Assembly (NCBI GenBank): GCA_902774335.1
Contig: CACYHW010000003.1
Location: forward strand, 62,001-126,000
DNA: 64,000 nucleotides
Reading direction: 5' to 3'
Source of the DNA: an uncultured Bacteroidales bacterium
GTDB lineage: Bacteria > Bacteroidota > Bacteroidia > Bacteroidales > Bacteroidaceae
Part shown: positions 1-8,844 of the stretch, one piece after another
How the letters are laid out: every line of letters starts with the position of its first letter
How positions within the stretch are numbered: the first letter of the stretch is position 1
Made by a program: the position numbers and the translations under genes
The notes under the pieces: model-generated
The model's database searches: none
The model's input: only the letters and a program-made list of their open reading frames with translations
What the model was told of the DNA's origin: nothing

Positions 1-227
1 ACCTCGGAGCATTCGCCGGTGAACTGCATGCGCAGATCGTTTATCATAGCCTCGGTAGTACTCTTGGCGGTGCCAAGCTCATGCTCGCAGGCAAACTGCA
101 GTGACTCGCCATCGTCTACAACCTCCTTGAATCTCTCTCTGGGTGCTTTACACTGTGGGCAACGCTCCGGTGCCTCGTCTCCTTCATGTACATATCCGCA
201 TACGGTGCAGATGAATTTCTTTTTCAT
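1..227 (-). CDS. Reverse rubrerythrin / rubredoxin-type peroxidase (5' part, runs off window)
   Basis: Only the first 75 codons lie in the window; the gene continues past base 1. The product opens with a rubredoxin-like iron knot: CxxC pairs at residues 7/10 and 23/26 (CTVCGYVHEG and ERCPQC). A helical stretch ending TGECSE follows, which resembles the start of a ferritin-like di-iron domain. This order (rubredoxin first, rubrerythrin second) is that of reverse rubrerythrins, often annotated as NADH peroxidase in Bacteroidales, which reduce hydrogen peroxide in anaerobes. The di-iron ligands themselves are outside the window, so the family call rests on the N-terminus. A -7 box (bases 267-274, minus strand) sits upstream. 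Confidence 0.82.
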   Translation of the reverse strand, partial: MKKKFICTVCGYVHEGDEAPERCPQCKAPRERFKEVVDDGESLQFACEHELGTAKSTTEAMINDLRMQFTGECSE

Positions 228-266
228 AATCCTTTTGAATGATTGGTTTGTTAATTGGTTGGATTG

Positions 267-274
267 CGAATATA
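267..274 (-). promoter_or_regulatory. -7 promoter element for the rubrerythrin gene
   Basis: The minus strand reads TATATTCG, one base from the Bacteroidetes -7 consensus TAnnTTTG, and lies 40 bases upstream of the rubrerythrin start. It is divergent from the yicC promoter. Confidence 0.45.
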
Positions 275-295
275 TGATAATTTGCGGGAAATGAC

Positions 296-303
296 TAATT
301 TTG
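296..303 (+). promoter_or_regulatory. -7 promoter element for yicC-gmk-nadD
   Basis: TAATTTTG matches TAnnTTTG exactly and lies 23 bases before the chosen yicC start at 327. This placement rules out the upstream in-frame codon at 255 as the start, since it would precede the transcript. Confidence 0.55.
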
Positions 304-326
304 TGTCCAAAATTACAGCTCAGATT

Positions 327-1202
327 ATGATTCAGTCAATGACAGGTTACGGCAAGGCTACGGCCGAGACCGGAAACAGGAAGGTGATAGTTGAAATCAA
401 GTCGCTCAACAGCAAGGCTATGGATATATCCACCAAGATAATCCAGGCTTACCGCGACAAGGAACTGGACATAAGGTCCCGTATCACAGCCGCATTGGAG
501 CGTGGAAAGGTGGATTTTTCACTCTATATCGACGCTGCCGCCGCCACAGGTGCACAGACCATCAACACGGCCATCTTCAACAACTACCTGCAGCAGATTG
601 AGTCAATTGCGGCACAGACCGAGTATAAGGTTCCGGAGGATATCATTACCACCGTACTGCGCATGCCTGACGTAATAAGCAGCAACCAGCAGGAGGAGGT
701 CAGCGACGAGGAGTGGGCAGCCGTCTCAAAGGCTGTCGACCAGGCCATTAACGCTCTGGTAGAGTACCGCAAGGTTGAGGGCGCAGCGCTGGAAAAGAAG
801 TTCCGCGAGAAGATTGCCAACATATCGGCCCTGCTCCAGTCTGTCGAGCCCTACGAGAAAGACCGCGTAGCCAAGATAAAGGAGCGTATGCGCACCTCCA
901 TGCTCGATGCCGTAGGCAAGAACTACGACGAGAACCGTTTTGAGCAGGAGATGATATTCTATATCGAGAAGCTTGACATCAGCGAGGAGAAGCAGCGTCT
1001 GAGCAACCACCTGGACTACTTCATCAAGACTCTTGAGGAGGGTCACGGACAGGGCAAGAAGCTGGGATTCATTGCACAGGAGATGGGACGCGAGATCAAC
1101 ACCCTGGGCAGCAAGAGCAACCAGGCCGAGATGCAGAACATCGTGGTCCGCATGAAGGACGAGCTGGAGCAGATCAAGGAACAGGTGCTGAACGTAATGT
1201 AA
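327..1202 (+). CDS. yicC: YicC family endoribonuclease-like protein
   Basis: This 291-residue protein begins MIQSMTGYGKA, the usual YicC N-terminus, which fixes the start at 327 although the frame stays open to 255. Bacterial YicC is a conserved RNase-like protein (YicC_N plus DUF1732 C-terminal domain) implicated in RNA turnover. The C-terminal DUF1732 features are visible (GKKLGFIAQEMGREINTLGS, about residues 240-260). It heads a probable operon with gmk 10 bases downstream and nadD, an arrangement common in Bacteroidales. Length is normal for the family (about 290). Confidence 0.93.
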   Translation: MIQSMTGYGKATAETGNRKVIVEIKSLNSKAMDISTKIIQAYRDKELDIRSRITAALERGKVDFSLYIDAAAATGAQTINTAIFNNYLQQIESIAAQTEYKVPEDIITTVLRMPDVISSNQQEEVSDEEWAAVSKAVDQAINALVEYRKVEGAALEKKFREKIANISALLQSVEPYEKDRVAKIKERMRTSMLDAVGKNYDENRFEQEMIFYIEKLDISEEKQRLSNHLDYFIKTLEEGHGQGKKLGFIAQEMGREINTLGSKSNQAEMQNIVVRMKDELEQIKEQVLNVM

Positions 1203-1212
1203 TCCTAAGGTT

Positions 1213-1782
1213 ATGCGTGGAAAATGTCTTATATTCTCTGCCCCGTCGGGCTCCGGTAAGTCAACCATTGTAAACTGGCTGCTACAGCATCCTGAGCTTA
1301 AGATGGTATTCTCCATATCGGCTACCAGCCGTGCTCCGCGAGGCACCGAGCAGAACGGAGTAGAGTATTTTTTCCTTACAGCCGATGAGTTCCGCAGCCG
1401 CATTGCGAACAACGAGTTCCTGGAGTATGAGGAGGTATATTCAGGCTGTTTCTACGGAACACTTAAGGAACAGGTCGAGAAGCGCTTGAATGAGGGAATG
1501 AATGTAGTCTTTGACGTTGATGTGGTAGGCGGCTGCAACATCAAGAAATACTATGGCGACGAGGCCCTGTCCATGTTCATCCAGCCCCCTTCGGTAGAGG
1601 AGTTGGAGCGCCGCCTCAAGAACCGCGGCACCGACAGCGACGAGATGATTGCCAAGCGTGTGGCCAAGGCCAGCTACGAACTTACCTTCGCTCCCAGGTT
1701 TGACGTCGTGATTGTAAACGACGACCTTGAGGAGGCTCAGCAGAAGGCTTTATCTACCATCAAGTCATTCCTTAATGTCTGA
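1213..1782 (+). CDS. gmk: Guanylate kinase
   Basis: A 189-residue enzyme that phosphorylates GMP to GDP with ATP in purine nucleotide synthesis, in the cytoplasm. The P-loop SAPSGSGKST is at residues 8-17, and the GMP-binding region (SATSRAPRGTEQNGVEYFF) follows at about 36-54. Length is typical. It starts 10 bases after the yicC stop, and its last bases overlap the nadD start by 8 bases, so translation of the three genes is probably coupled. Confidence 0.97.
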   Translation: MRGKCLIFSAPSGSGKSTIVNWLLQHPELKMVFSISATSRAPRGTEQNGVEYFFLTADEFRSRIANNEFLEYEEVYSGCFYGTLKEQVEKRLNEGMNVVFDVDVVGGCNIKKYYGDEALSMFIQPPSVEELERRLKNRGTDSDEMIAKRVAKASYELTFAPRFDVVIVNDDLEEAQQKALSTIKSFLNV

Positions 1783-2353
1783 GGGTATCAGGACAGCCCT
1801 CTTCGGCGGCACTTTCGACCCGCTCCACAACGGTCATCTGGCCATTGCGCAGAGCGTGATTGAGCAGGGTCTGGCCGATGAGCTGTGGCTGCTAATCACC
1901 CCATGCAACCCCTGGAAGGTCAACCGGCAGCTGCTTGACGACCGCCTGCGCTACGAGATGGCGTCCCAAGCCGTGAAGGATCTGCCGCACGTATGTGCAT
2001 CGGACTACGAGTTCAACCTTCCCAAACCCTCATATACCGCAAATACCCTAAGGCATCTGTCGGCCGATTATCCCGACCGCGAATTCCTGCTTGTGATAGG
2101 AGCCGACAACTGGGTACGGTTCAACAACTGGAAGGAGGCCGATTACATTCAGGGAAACTACCGCACTATCGTCTATCCGCGCCAGGACTGCCCTATTACC
2201 GACGTTCCTCAGTGCGTCACTATTCTGGACTGTCCGATGGTGAATGTTTCATCGACCCAGATACGTAATCTGGTTAAGGAGGGTAAGCCTATAGACGAAT
2301 TTGTCCCGGCTGCAGTTGCCAGGACAATCAAGAATCTGAATCTCTATCTTTAA
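1775..2353 (+). CDS. nadD: Nicotinate-nucleotide adenylyltransferase
   Basis: This 192-residue enzyme transfers AMP from ATP to nicotinate mononucleotide, the penultimate step of NAD synthesis. The nucleotidyltransferase motif GGTFDPLHNGH is near residue 10, and the second signature (VSSTQIRNLVKEG) is near the C-terminus. The ATG at 1775 lies inside the end of gmk and gives the usual short N-terminus before the GGTFDP motif; an earlier in-frame start at 1727 would add 16 unrelated residues. Its stop codon shares the palindrome TTAA (2350-2353) with the stop of the convergent ispF. Confidence 0.95.
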   Translation: MSEGIRTALFGGTFDPLHNGHLAIAQSVIEQGLADELWLLITPCNPWKVNRQLLDDRLRYEMASQAVKDLPHVCASDYEFNLPKPSYTANTLRHLSADYPDREFLLVIGADNWVRFNNWKEADYIQGNYRTIVYPRQDCPITDVPQCVTILDCPMVNVSSTQIRNLVKEGKPIDEFVPAAVARTIKNLNLYL

Positions 2354-2832
2354 AGCTTTTCGATAAGAGCGACGGCGTGGGCGGAGATGCCCTCTTCGCG
2401 GCCGGTGAAGCCAAGTTTTTCGGTTGTAGTGGCCTTGATTGATACCTGATCGGGATCAACCCCCATCACCTGAGCCATGACGCGCTGCATCTCCAGGATG
2501 TGCGGGTTGAGCTTGGGACGCTCGGCACAGACGGTGGCGTCGATGTTCGCCACCTGCCAGCCCTTGGAAGCAAGCAGATCGACAGTACGCTTAAGCAGTA
2601 TCTTGCTGTCGATATCCTTGTACTGCATATCGTTGTCAGGGAAGTTGTAACCTATGTCACGCAGGGTGGCGGCGCCCAGAAGGGCATCGCACACGGCATG
2701 TATCAGCACATCGGCATCGGAGTGACCCAGAAGGCCCAGTGTATGCTCTATCTTGATTCCGCCGATCCAGAGGTCACGACCCTCGACCAGACGGTGTACG
2801 TCAAATCCGTATCCTACGCGTATGTTTGTCAT
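2350..2832 (-). CDS. ispF: 2-C-methyl-D-erythritol 2,4-cyclodiphosphate synthase
   Basis: A 160-residue enzyme of the MEP isoprenoid pathway that cyclises CDP-ME 2-phosphate with loss of CMP. Metal-binding motifs are present: GYGFDVHRL (Asp and His, residues 8-16) and HSDADVLIHAVCDALLGAA (His and the DAD segment, about 36-54). The C-terminal TTTEKLGFTGREEGI is also typical. The start ATG overlaps the porV stop (ATGA at 2829-2832), so it is co-translated with the type IX secretion genes upstream, although the functions are unrelated. Confidence 0.97.
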   Translation of the reverse strand: MTNIRVGYGFDVHRLVEGRDLWIGGIKIEHTLGLLGHSDADVLIHAVCDALLGAATLRDIGYNFPDNDMQYKDIDSKILLKRTVDLLASKGWQVANIDATVCAERPKLNPHILEMQRVMAQVMGVDPDQVSIKATTTEKLGFTGREEGISAHAVALIEKL

Positions 2833-4061
2833 CTTCCGAATATCTGTTTGATGCCGTCCATGTCAAACGACAGTGTGAAACGTAATGTCTGGTCCAAAGG
2901 ATTGCTCTGGGCGGTCGATATCAGGTAAGCGGCATCCAGCGAGAAGACGTTCATGCGGAAGCCTGCACCCACCGTGAAGTATTTGCGGTTACCCTTGTAC
3001 TCGTTTTCGTAGTGGTATCCTCCGCGCAGCAGGAACTGGTCGTTGTAGTTGTACTCGGCACCTACGCCCCAGTATATCTCGCGCAGCTCCTCCTTGAAGC
3101 CGCCGGGAGCGTCGCTGAACGACTTGAAGATACCGGCTATGGGCGACATTTCATTGTAACCTGTGCTGGCCAGCCACTGTGCATAGTCCGATGTATAGCT
3201 CAGGTCCTTGGGATCCTCACCGGGATTGACCTCGGCCATATACTGCTGATATGTGGGTCTGGTGGGAACCATCAGTTTGTTGGCATCGGCACTTATGGCA
3301 AATGAGTTGTACTCGTCGATAGGTATGGTAAGCGATGCACCCAGACGCAGGTTGGTAGGTATGAACTCGTTGGTCTGACCACCGTCATAAGATATCTTGC
3401 TACCGATATTCGATGCGTTGAGTCCCAGACCAAGCAGGCAGTCACGGCGGCCCACTCCGATGTAGTTCTGATAGAACATGGAGATATCGGCCGAGAAGGC
3501 CTTGCCGGGGAATACGTCATCGGAATAGTTGTACTGCAGGTCCGAGTAGATGAACCTCATACCCACGGCTGCCGAGAAGTTCTCGGAGAGCTTGCGCGAG
3601 TAGTCGAAATCGATGGCCATCTCATACGGACGGATTATCACCTGCGATCCTCCTGTGATGGCAATAACCTCACCCAGCGAGAAGTATGTGAGCGATGCAC
3701 TAAGAGCCGAGTAGTCGTCCAGTTTGTAGTAACCGGTCAGGTTGGCCAGGTCGATGTCGCTCACCAGCTTGCGCAGCCACGGTGTGTAGCAGAGCGACAC
3801 GCCTGCCTGGCTGTTGGCGAACGGGTACTTGGAGGGGTTCCAGTACTGGCTGTTATTGTCCATATAGGGATCGGTGGCACAACCTACGTCACCCATGGCG
3901 CCTGCCCTTGAGTCAGGGGCGATGGAGAGTGAAGTCACACCCGTATATACAGGGTTGAACTGCATTACATCACTCTCACTCTTCTGAGAGAATGCGTTCT
4001 GACATGTCAGGGCAAGTCCCGACAGCAGAACAAATGCGCGTATATTGTTATGTTTCATCAT
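2829..4061 (-). CDS. porV: Type IX secretion outer membrane protein PorV (LptO)
   Basis: A 410-residue outer membrane beta-barrel with an N-terminal signal peptide (about residues 1-26, ending NAFSQ). PorV is the shuttle of the type IX secretion system: it carries cargo from the translocon to the PorU sortase at the cell surface. Family features visible are the early SRAGAMGDVGCATD segment, then NNSQYWNPSKY, then repeated amphipathic strands ending in FTLSFDMD. Two adjacent ATG codons are possible starts. The gene directly follows porU (32-base gap) and overlaps ispF by four bases. The porU-porV order is conserved in T9SS-positive Bacteroidetes. Confidence 0.93.
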   Translation of the reverse strand: MMKHNNIRAFVLLSGLALTCQNAFSQKSESDVMQFNPVYTGVTSLSIAPDSRAGAMGDVGCATDPYMDNNSQYWNPSKYPFANSQAGVSLCYTPWLRKLVSDIDLANLTGYYKLDDYSALSASLTYFSLGEVIAITGGSQVIIRPYEMAIDFDYSRKLSENFSAAVGMRFIYSDLQYNYSDDVFPGKAFSADISMFYQNYIGVGRRDCLLGLGLNASNIGSKISYDGGQTNEFIPTNLRLGASLTIPIDEYNSFAISADANKLMVPTRPTYQQYMAEVNPGEDPKDLSYTSDYAQWLASTGYNEMSPIAGIFKSFSDAPGGFKEELREIYWGVGAEYNYNDQFLLRGGYHYENEYKGNRKYFTVGAGFRMNVFSLDAAYLISTAQSNPLDQTLRFTLSFDMDGIKQIFGR

Positions 4062-4093
4062 ACTATTAACTCAAAAACATGGCTATTATTGTA

Positions 4094-7000
4094 TCACGGG
4101 CCTACTATCACCAACTTGCACGACGCCTGTGACGATCCTCCGCCGCTGCCTACCGTAGCCCTTATCAGGTAGAGGCCGGGCTGCATCCTGTGGCCGGAAT
4201 TGCCGTGCAGGTTCCACTGTATGAGTGTCACTCCGTTGTTGGAGGTGTCGGTTACGCTGTGGGTCCACTGGATGGTGCCGTTCATATCGGCCACCTGAAC
4301 GCTCACGCCGGCATCCTGGCCTGGACGGTCGTGCGTAATCACGAACGTCGTGCTCTCGCGAGCGGGGCTCTCGGTGACATCGACGGTGAAGCGCGGCTTG
4401 AGGTCGATTACCACCTTGAATCCCAGGTATACGGTCGATGAGTTGTTCATCATATCCCATGCACGCAGCATAAGGGTATGCTTGCCCTCGGGCAGTTCGG
4501 GAATGGCAAACGAAACCGTTCCGCGGGTATAGTCGCCCGGAGTCTGCACAAAGCTGCCGTTAAGCACCCATGTCCAGTTGGGGTTGTTGTCAACAACCAG
4601 CAGTATATCGTGTCCCAGTCCGTTGCCCGATGTGTTTATGCCGGAGCTGTCCTGCAGCTCTACCACCAGCAGCGGCGTGCTGTTGACATTCGCTCCGTAC
4701 TGGAACGACGGTGTGTTCAGGTAGAGCCTGACTGTAGGTCCTATGCTGTCGGCCGAGAGGCCCGCTGCCGTTCCGCCCACGGTGAAGTTGTCATAGTGAC
4801 CGTGAGCAGCTATGCCGTCTACGCTCAAAGCATACATGGAGAGCAGTCCTTTCCGGTTCGAGTAGTTTATATCCAGCGGAACGGGGAACGTGAGCACGAA
4901 CTCACCGCCGCGTACCGAGTCGGTTCCCGAATAGAGCACACGGTCACGGTAATTGAACTCGAAAGGCTCATCGGCGGTCTTGAGGTTGTTGTAGCAGGTT
5001 ATGGTGCGCTCATTGTCGTACACCATGCCTGACAGGATTCCGCGGAAAGCGTCCTGACGTACTCCGCCGCGCTCAATATGACCGCGAATGGTTATGACCG
5101 AACCGGCCGATGCCGATCCCGTGGCCGATGCGGCCACGCCTCCGAACGAGTCGACCACGGCAGTATACTCGGGTACAGCCAGACGCAGGGCCGGATCACC
5201 CAACAGCACGTAGTGTATCTTGTTCTCGGTGAAATCGGTCTCACCCTTTCCGCTTGTCACCAACTCGTTCTTGGCCATTCGCAGGGCGTCACCCAGGGTA
5301 TTGGCTCTGCCTTGATTATCGTAGGCCAGCACGTATCGGTTGAAGCTCAGGTTTATGGTCCTGTTAAGCGATGCGTATACGGTTCTGGTAGTGGCCAGCA
5401 TGCCTATGGCACCGCCTGTCTGGTTGCTTATAAGGTTCATGCCCAGACTCTCAATGGGCGAGTCAAACGGCGCGATGTCACAGGATGCGGTGATCCAGAA
5501 CGGCAGGCGCTTGGAGGAGAGTTCCTTCATATCGGCCTTGTTCATGACAAGCTCATGCGACATTACCTCGGTGCTGCCGTGACCCGAATAGTTCACAATC
5601 AGAGCACCGTTGTCAAGCTCCTTGAGCAGCTGCTTGCGCACTGCGGGATAGCCGTTGTAGGATGCCGTGACCTCCATCTTGTAGGCGTCCCAGTATATCT
5701 TGCGGACATCCATATCGGGATAGATACCGGAATAGAGGTCGGCCATCTCATCGGCGTCACGCATATGCGTATTGTTGTCGCCGTCATCGCCCAGCACCAG
5801 GATACGGTTGTTCCAGGCACCGGCATAACGGCCCTGCATATAATCTATCAGCTGATCCACCTCGGCACGGGCCTGGGATGCGGTGTGTACCGGAATTCGG
5901 CCCACTCCTATATCCACCTTCTCGCCCGGCAGGTTCACGCCCTCCTGGTCGTCCAGCAGGCCGAAATAATCCTCCATCACATACGATGCGGTGTGACTGA
6001 GCGACTCGTAAGACTCGTAGCAGAGCAGGAAATCGTCCGGGTCATTGTCCTTCCAGTCCGATACGTGCATGCGGTTGTCCCAAGCGCCGTCGCCCATAAG
6101 AAGCAGGTAACGCGGGGCGGCATCGGTTCCGCCACGGTCGTAGAGCATCTTCATGAAACGGCGCAGCGCAGTGGCATCGGGAGTGCCCGATGAGAACTCA
6201 TTGTAGACCATATCGGCACGCACCACAGCCACCTTGAGGCTGTCCAGAGCGCGGTGTGCAGCGGCCAGACGCTCGGCCTGTGCGGTGAGTTTGTCCGATG
6301 CGGGCACCACAATAACCATATCCAGCGAGTCCATCCCGTGCAGGTTCTGGTTGGCAACCGTACCTACCGTCTGCGGTTCGGGGAAATTGCCCTTGGGATT
6401 GACGGCAATCAGGATATCGTCGGTGCTGTATGCGGCGTTGAGCGTTACGGTCTTGCCCTGTCTGAACTCCGAGGGTATTATCTGTGCCTGTCCGTCGGCA
6501 GCTATGCGCCACACCATGACGTCGGCATTGGAGTTGTCTATGCTGAAGCTGGCATCGGCCTCACCGGAAGCGGTACGGAAAACAGTGCCGGGACCATAGA
6601 GGGCCAGCTTGCGGTTAAAGTTCAAGCGTATGTAATCCAGATGTCCGTTCGTGCCCGAGGGGGCGTTGTGGACCAGCCTTACTGTCGACTCCTCCCTGAA
6701 CTGGCCGCGGCTTACAAAGCTCTGCTCCTTGGCAACGGCCACGCTCTGCCCCATCCTGGAGCCCATGTTTATCACGCCTGTCTGGAATCCGTTGACCGTT
6801 ACGTTCAGTGTGGTGGCAGTTGTGGCCGATGTGGAGAAGGCCACTGTCACGCCCACGCTGTCGGTCACCATACCCTCAACGGAGAACTTGTATGAGCGGC
6901 CGCCGCCTGCAAAGTCATATGACTCAAACATGCGTCGTCCGGAGCGGTACCAGCTGAACTCATCCTGATCTATCACCGCAAAGTCGGGATATCTGTCAAG

Positions 7001-7825
7001 GATACGGGCCGATATGCTGTCGGCCTCAAGTGTGCCGAACGATGCCGCCGGCGAATCATCACGGTCGGTCAGGAAGTAATAACCCCAGTCCGAATATGTG
7101 TTGACCTGATGCGTATAGCTTTTTGATGTGCGTTTCCAGCTGACAGGACCTTTGGCATAGAAAAGCATGTACCCGTCGGCACGCCACATGGGCTGTTCCG
7201 GCAGGTCGTCTGTAAGATTCTGAAGATAGGTTTCGGGCAGTACCTGGCCGCCGTATCCAAAGAGTCTCACCTTCTTGGGATCACTGAATCCCATAGAGCG
7301 CAGACTGCTGTATGTAAGCTTGTAGACTCCGCTCTCCGGAACCCTTATCTTGACCCATTTACCGCCGGACAGGACCGACTCACGAGTGTATCTCTCAGAA
7401 GCACTCCTGACAGGAGCCCTTTGGCCAGTTCTGGGGCTTGCACTGATGATTGCCTTGTATGACTGGATGGCGTAGTACCGGCCGTCACGCTTTATCACGG
7501 GCATGAAACCTGCATCCAGGGTGGCTGCGCCGTGTGTCACGCCTATAAATGTCTGAACATCGGGCCATTCGGGGACATCACCTTCGGTCAGGTTCCAGCG
7601 CCTGATGTCATCGGCCTCGATCCTTATAAGCTCGGGATACTCTATGCGGGCTGTGTAGACAGAGTCCTGCCATTGGCCCTGCAGCTGCACTCCAAAGCTG
7701 CACCACGGACGCACGGAATCGCTGCGTGTGGACTGCCAGCCGGAGTCTGCAAAGCCGTTTCTCTGCGCATGCATACCTGCGCACGCGCCAAGAAGCAATA
7801 TAAGAATGGCTAATGACTTTCTCAA
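4094..7825 (-). CDS. porU: Type IX secretion system sortase PorU (C25 gingipain family)
   Basis: A 1243-residue surface protease that cleaves the C-terminal signal of T9SS cargo and links it to anionic LPS. A signal peptide covers residues 1-20 (LILLLGACAGMHAQ). The caspase-like C25 domain spans roughly 490-880. The putative catalytic His749 is in NYSGHGS and Cys782 in ITASCDIAPF. Ig-like strands follow, and then a FlgD-like carboxy domain (about 1160-1243, MQPGLYLIRATVGSGG) that resembles a T9SS sorting domain. The only start codon between the upstream in-frame stop and the signal peptide is TTG at 7825, eight bases after the stop of the upstream FAH gene, so the start is non-ATG. Confidence 0.93.
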   Translation of the reverse strand: MRKSLAILILLLGACAGMHAQRNGFADSGWQSTRSDSVRPWCSFGVQLQGQWQDSVYTARIEYPELIRIEADDIRRWNLTEGDVPEWPDVQTFIGVTHGAATLDAGFMPVIKRDGRYYAIQSYKAIISASPRTGQRAPVRSASERYTRESVLSGGKWVKIRVPESGVYKLTYSSLRSMGFSDPKKVRLFGYGGQVLPETYLQNLTDDLPEQPMWRADGYMLFYAKGPVSWKRTSKSYTHQVNTYSDWGYYFLTDRDDSPAASFGTLEADSISARILDRYPDFAVIDQDEFSWYRSGRRMFESYDFAGGGRSYKFSVEGMVTDSVGVTVAFSTSATTATTLNVTVNGFQTGVINMGSRMGQSVAVAKEQSFVSRGQFREESTVRLVHNAPSGTNGHLDYIRLNFNRKLALYGPGTVFRTASGEADASFSIDNSNADVMVWRIAADGQAQIIPSEFRQGKTVTLNAAYSTDDILIAVNPKGNFPEPQTVGTVANQNLHGMDSLDMVIVVPASDKLTAQAERLAAAHRALDSLKVAVVRADMVYNEFSSGTPDATALRRFMKMLYDRGGTDAAPRYLLLMGDGAWDNRMHVSDWKDNDPDDFLLCYESYESLSHTASYVMEDYFGLLDDQEGVNLPGEKVDIGVGRIPVHTASQARAEVDQLIDYMQGRYAGAWNNRILVLGDDGDNNTHMRDADEMADLYSGIYPDMDVRKIYWDAYKMEVTASYNGYPAVRKQLLKELDNGALIVNYSGHGSTEVMSHELVMNKADMKELSSKRLPFWITASCDIAPFDSPIESLGMNLISNQTGGAIGMLATTRTVYASLNRTINLSFNRYVLAYDNQGRANTLGDALRMAKNELVTSGKGETDFTENKIHYVLLGDPALRLAVPEYTAVVDSFGGVAASATGSASAGSVITIRGHIERGGVRQDAFRGILSGMVYDNERTITCYNNLKTADEPFEFNYRDRVLYSGTDSVRGGEFVLTFPVPLDINYSNRKGLLSMYALSVDGIAAHGHYDNFTVGGTAAGLSADSIGPTVRLYLNTPSFQYGANVNSTPLLVVELQDSSGINTSGNGLGHDILLVVDNNPNWTWVLNGSFVQTPGDYTRGTVSFAIPELPEGKHTLMLRAWDMMNNSSTVYLGFKVVIDLKPRFTVDVTESPARESTTFVITHDRPGQDAGVSVQVADMNGTIQWTHSVTDTSNNGVTLIQWNLHGNSGHRMQPGLYLIRATVGSGGGSSQASCKLVIVGP

Positions 7826-7833
7826 TTCAGAGT

Positions 7834-8451
7834 CTATCTAACATGAAAATCCAATACGTTCTTTCCCTCAAGGAATCCCTGCAGATGCTGGCCGATGCTG
7901 ACCGGGCCCACGCCCACAGGTGTTCCGGTAAAGATAAGGTCGCCTGTCTTGAGTGTACAGAAGCTGCTAACGTATTCTATTATCCGCGCAACGGGGAATA
8001 TCATATCGGCAGTATGTCCATCCTGCACGGTCTTGCCGTCTATGTCAAGATTGAAGTGCAGGTTCTGCAGGTCACCTATCTGCTCCTTTGGAATCCAGTC
8101 ACCTACCACGGCCGACTGGTCAAAGCCTTTGCAGAGCTCCCACGGCATACCCTTGCTGCGCAGATCATTCTGCATATCACGAGCCGTGAAGTCTATGCCC
8201 AGCGTCACAGCGTCCCAGTATCGGTCCGCAAAACGGGCGCTGATGCTCTTGCCCAGACGGTTTATCCTCACCACAAGCTCCGTCTCATAGTCTACTCGGC
8301 CAAGATGGTCGGGCAGGAAAAAGGGACGACGGTTCCTCAGGATTGAGGAGTCCGGCTTCATAAAAATGACCGGACTCTCCGGTTTTAATAACGTTTCGCC
8401 CAGTTCTTTATTGTGCTGGCAATAGTTCATGCCGACGCAGATGATTTTCAT
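7834..8451 (-). CDS. Fumarylacetoacetate hydrolase (FAH) family protein
   Basis: This 205-residue single-domain FAH protein is the size of acylpyruvate hydrolases / oxaloacetate decarboxylases (FAHD1, YcgM). The N-terminal KIICVGMNYCQHNKELG and the metal-binding E-x-E type region (VDYETELVVRINRLGK, about 73-88) are visible, as is the substrate-side TGDLIFTGTPVGVGPV near 168-183. The exact substrate cannot be read from sequence. It is the first gene of the leftward unit FAH-porU-porV-ispF and ends eight bases before the porU start. Its -7 box (8472-8479) abuts that of the divergent SUI1 gene. Confidence 0.88.
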   Translation of the reverse strand: MKIICVGMNYCQHNKELGETLLKPESPVIFMKPDSSILRNRRPFFLPDHLGRVDYETELVVRINRLGKSISARFADRYWDAVTLGIDFTARDMQNDLRSKGMPWELCKGFDQSAVVGDWIPKEQIGDLQNLHFNLDIDGKTVQDGHTADMIFPVARIIEYVSSFCTLKTGDLIFTGTPVGVGPVSIGQHLQGFLEGKNVLDFHVR

Positions 8452-8471
8452 AATCGCATTATTAAGTGAGG

Positions 8472-8488
8472 CAAAGTTAGTAATTTTG
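8472..8488. promoter_or_regulatory. Back-to-back -7 elements of a divergent promoter (FAH / SUI1)
   Basis: The minus-strand box TAACTTTG (8479-8472) and the plus-strand box TAATTTTG (8481-8488) are separated by a single base, forming CAAAgtTA-g-TAatTTTG. Both match TAnnTTTG. The distance to the FAH start (8451) is about 20 bases and to the SUI1 start (8497) only 8. Two polymerases could not occupy both sites at once. Confidence 0.6.
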
Positions 8489-8496
8489 CCACTGTT

Positions 8497-8844
8497 ATGG
8501 GAAAGAATACAGGCAATGATTGGAAGGACAGGCTTGGAGTCATGTACTCCACCAATCCCGATTTCAAATACGAGACTGATGAGGAACCTGAGCAGGAGCT
8601 GTTACCTGCACAGCAGCAGAAACTGCGCCTCAGGATGGAGAAGAACGGACGCGGCGGCAAGACCGTGACTGTGATAAGCGGATTCCAGGGGCCCGATGCC
8701 GATATGGAGGCGCTGGCCCGCACGCTTAAGACTTTCTGCGGGTGCGGCGGCTCGGCCAAGGACGGCGAAATCATAATCCAGGGTGACTTCAGGGAAAAAA
8801 TCAAAACGAAACTGATTTCCCTGGGCTACACCCAGACGAAATGA
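8497..8844 (+). CDS. SUI1 / eIF1-like translation factor
   Basis: A 115-residue protein whose C-terminal half (about 45-113) is a SUI1 domain: NGRGGKTVTVISGFQG, then LKTFCGCGGSAKDGEIIIQG and a final KLISLGYTQTK. Bacterial homologues (YciH type) resemble eukaryotic initiation factor eIF1 and influence start-site fidelity; the role in Bacteroidetes is not well established. The first 40 residues are charged and Gln-rich. The gene is monocistronic, with a -7 box only eight bases before the ATG, and its TGA stop is the first part of an inverted repeat (8842-8872). Confidence 0.9.
   Translation: MGKNTGNDWKDRLGVMYSTNPDFKYETDEEPEQELLPAQQQKLRLRMEKNGRGGKTVTVISGFQGPDADMEALARTLKTFCGCGGSAKDGEIIIQGDFREKIKTKLISLGYTQTK

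Noticed and set aside
255-326. Longer YicC start at 255
   Set aside because: The -7 box at 296-303 lies inside this extension and the family N-terminus is MIQSMTGYG at 327.
5078-6193. 371-codon plus-strand open frame antisense to porU
   Set aside because: porU is a full-length recognisable C25 protein in the other strand; the antisense frame has no recognisable domain and is a by-product of GC-rich codon use.
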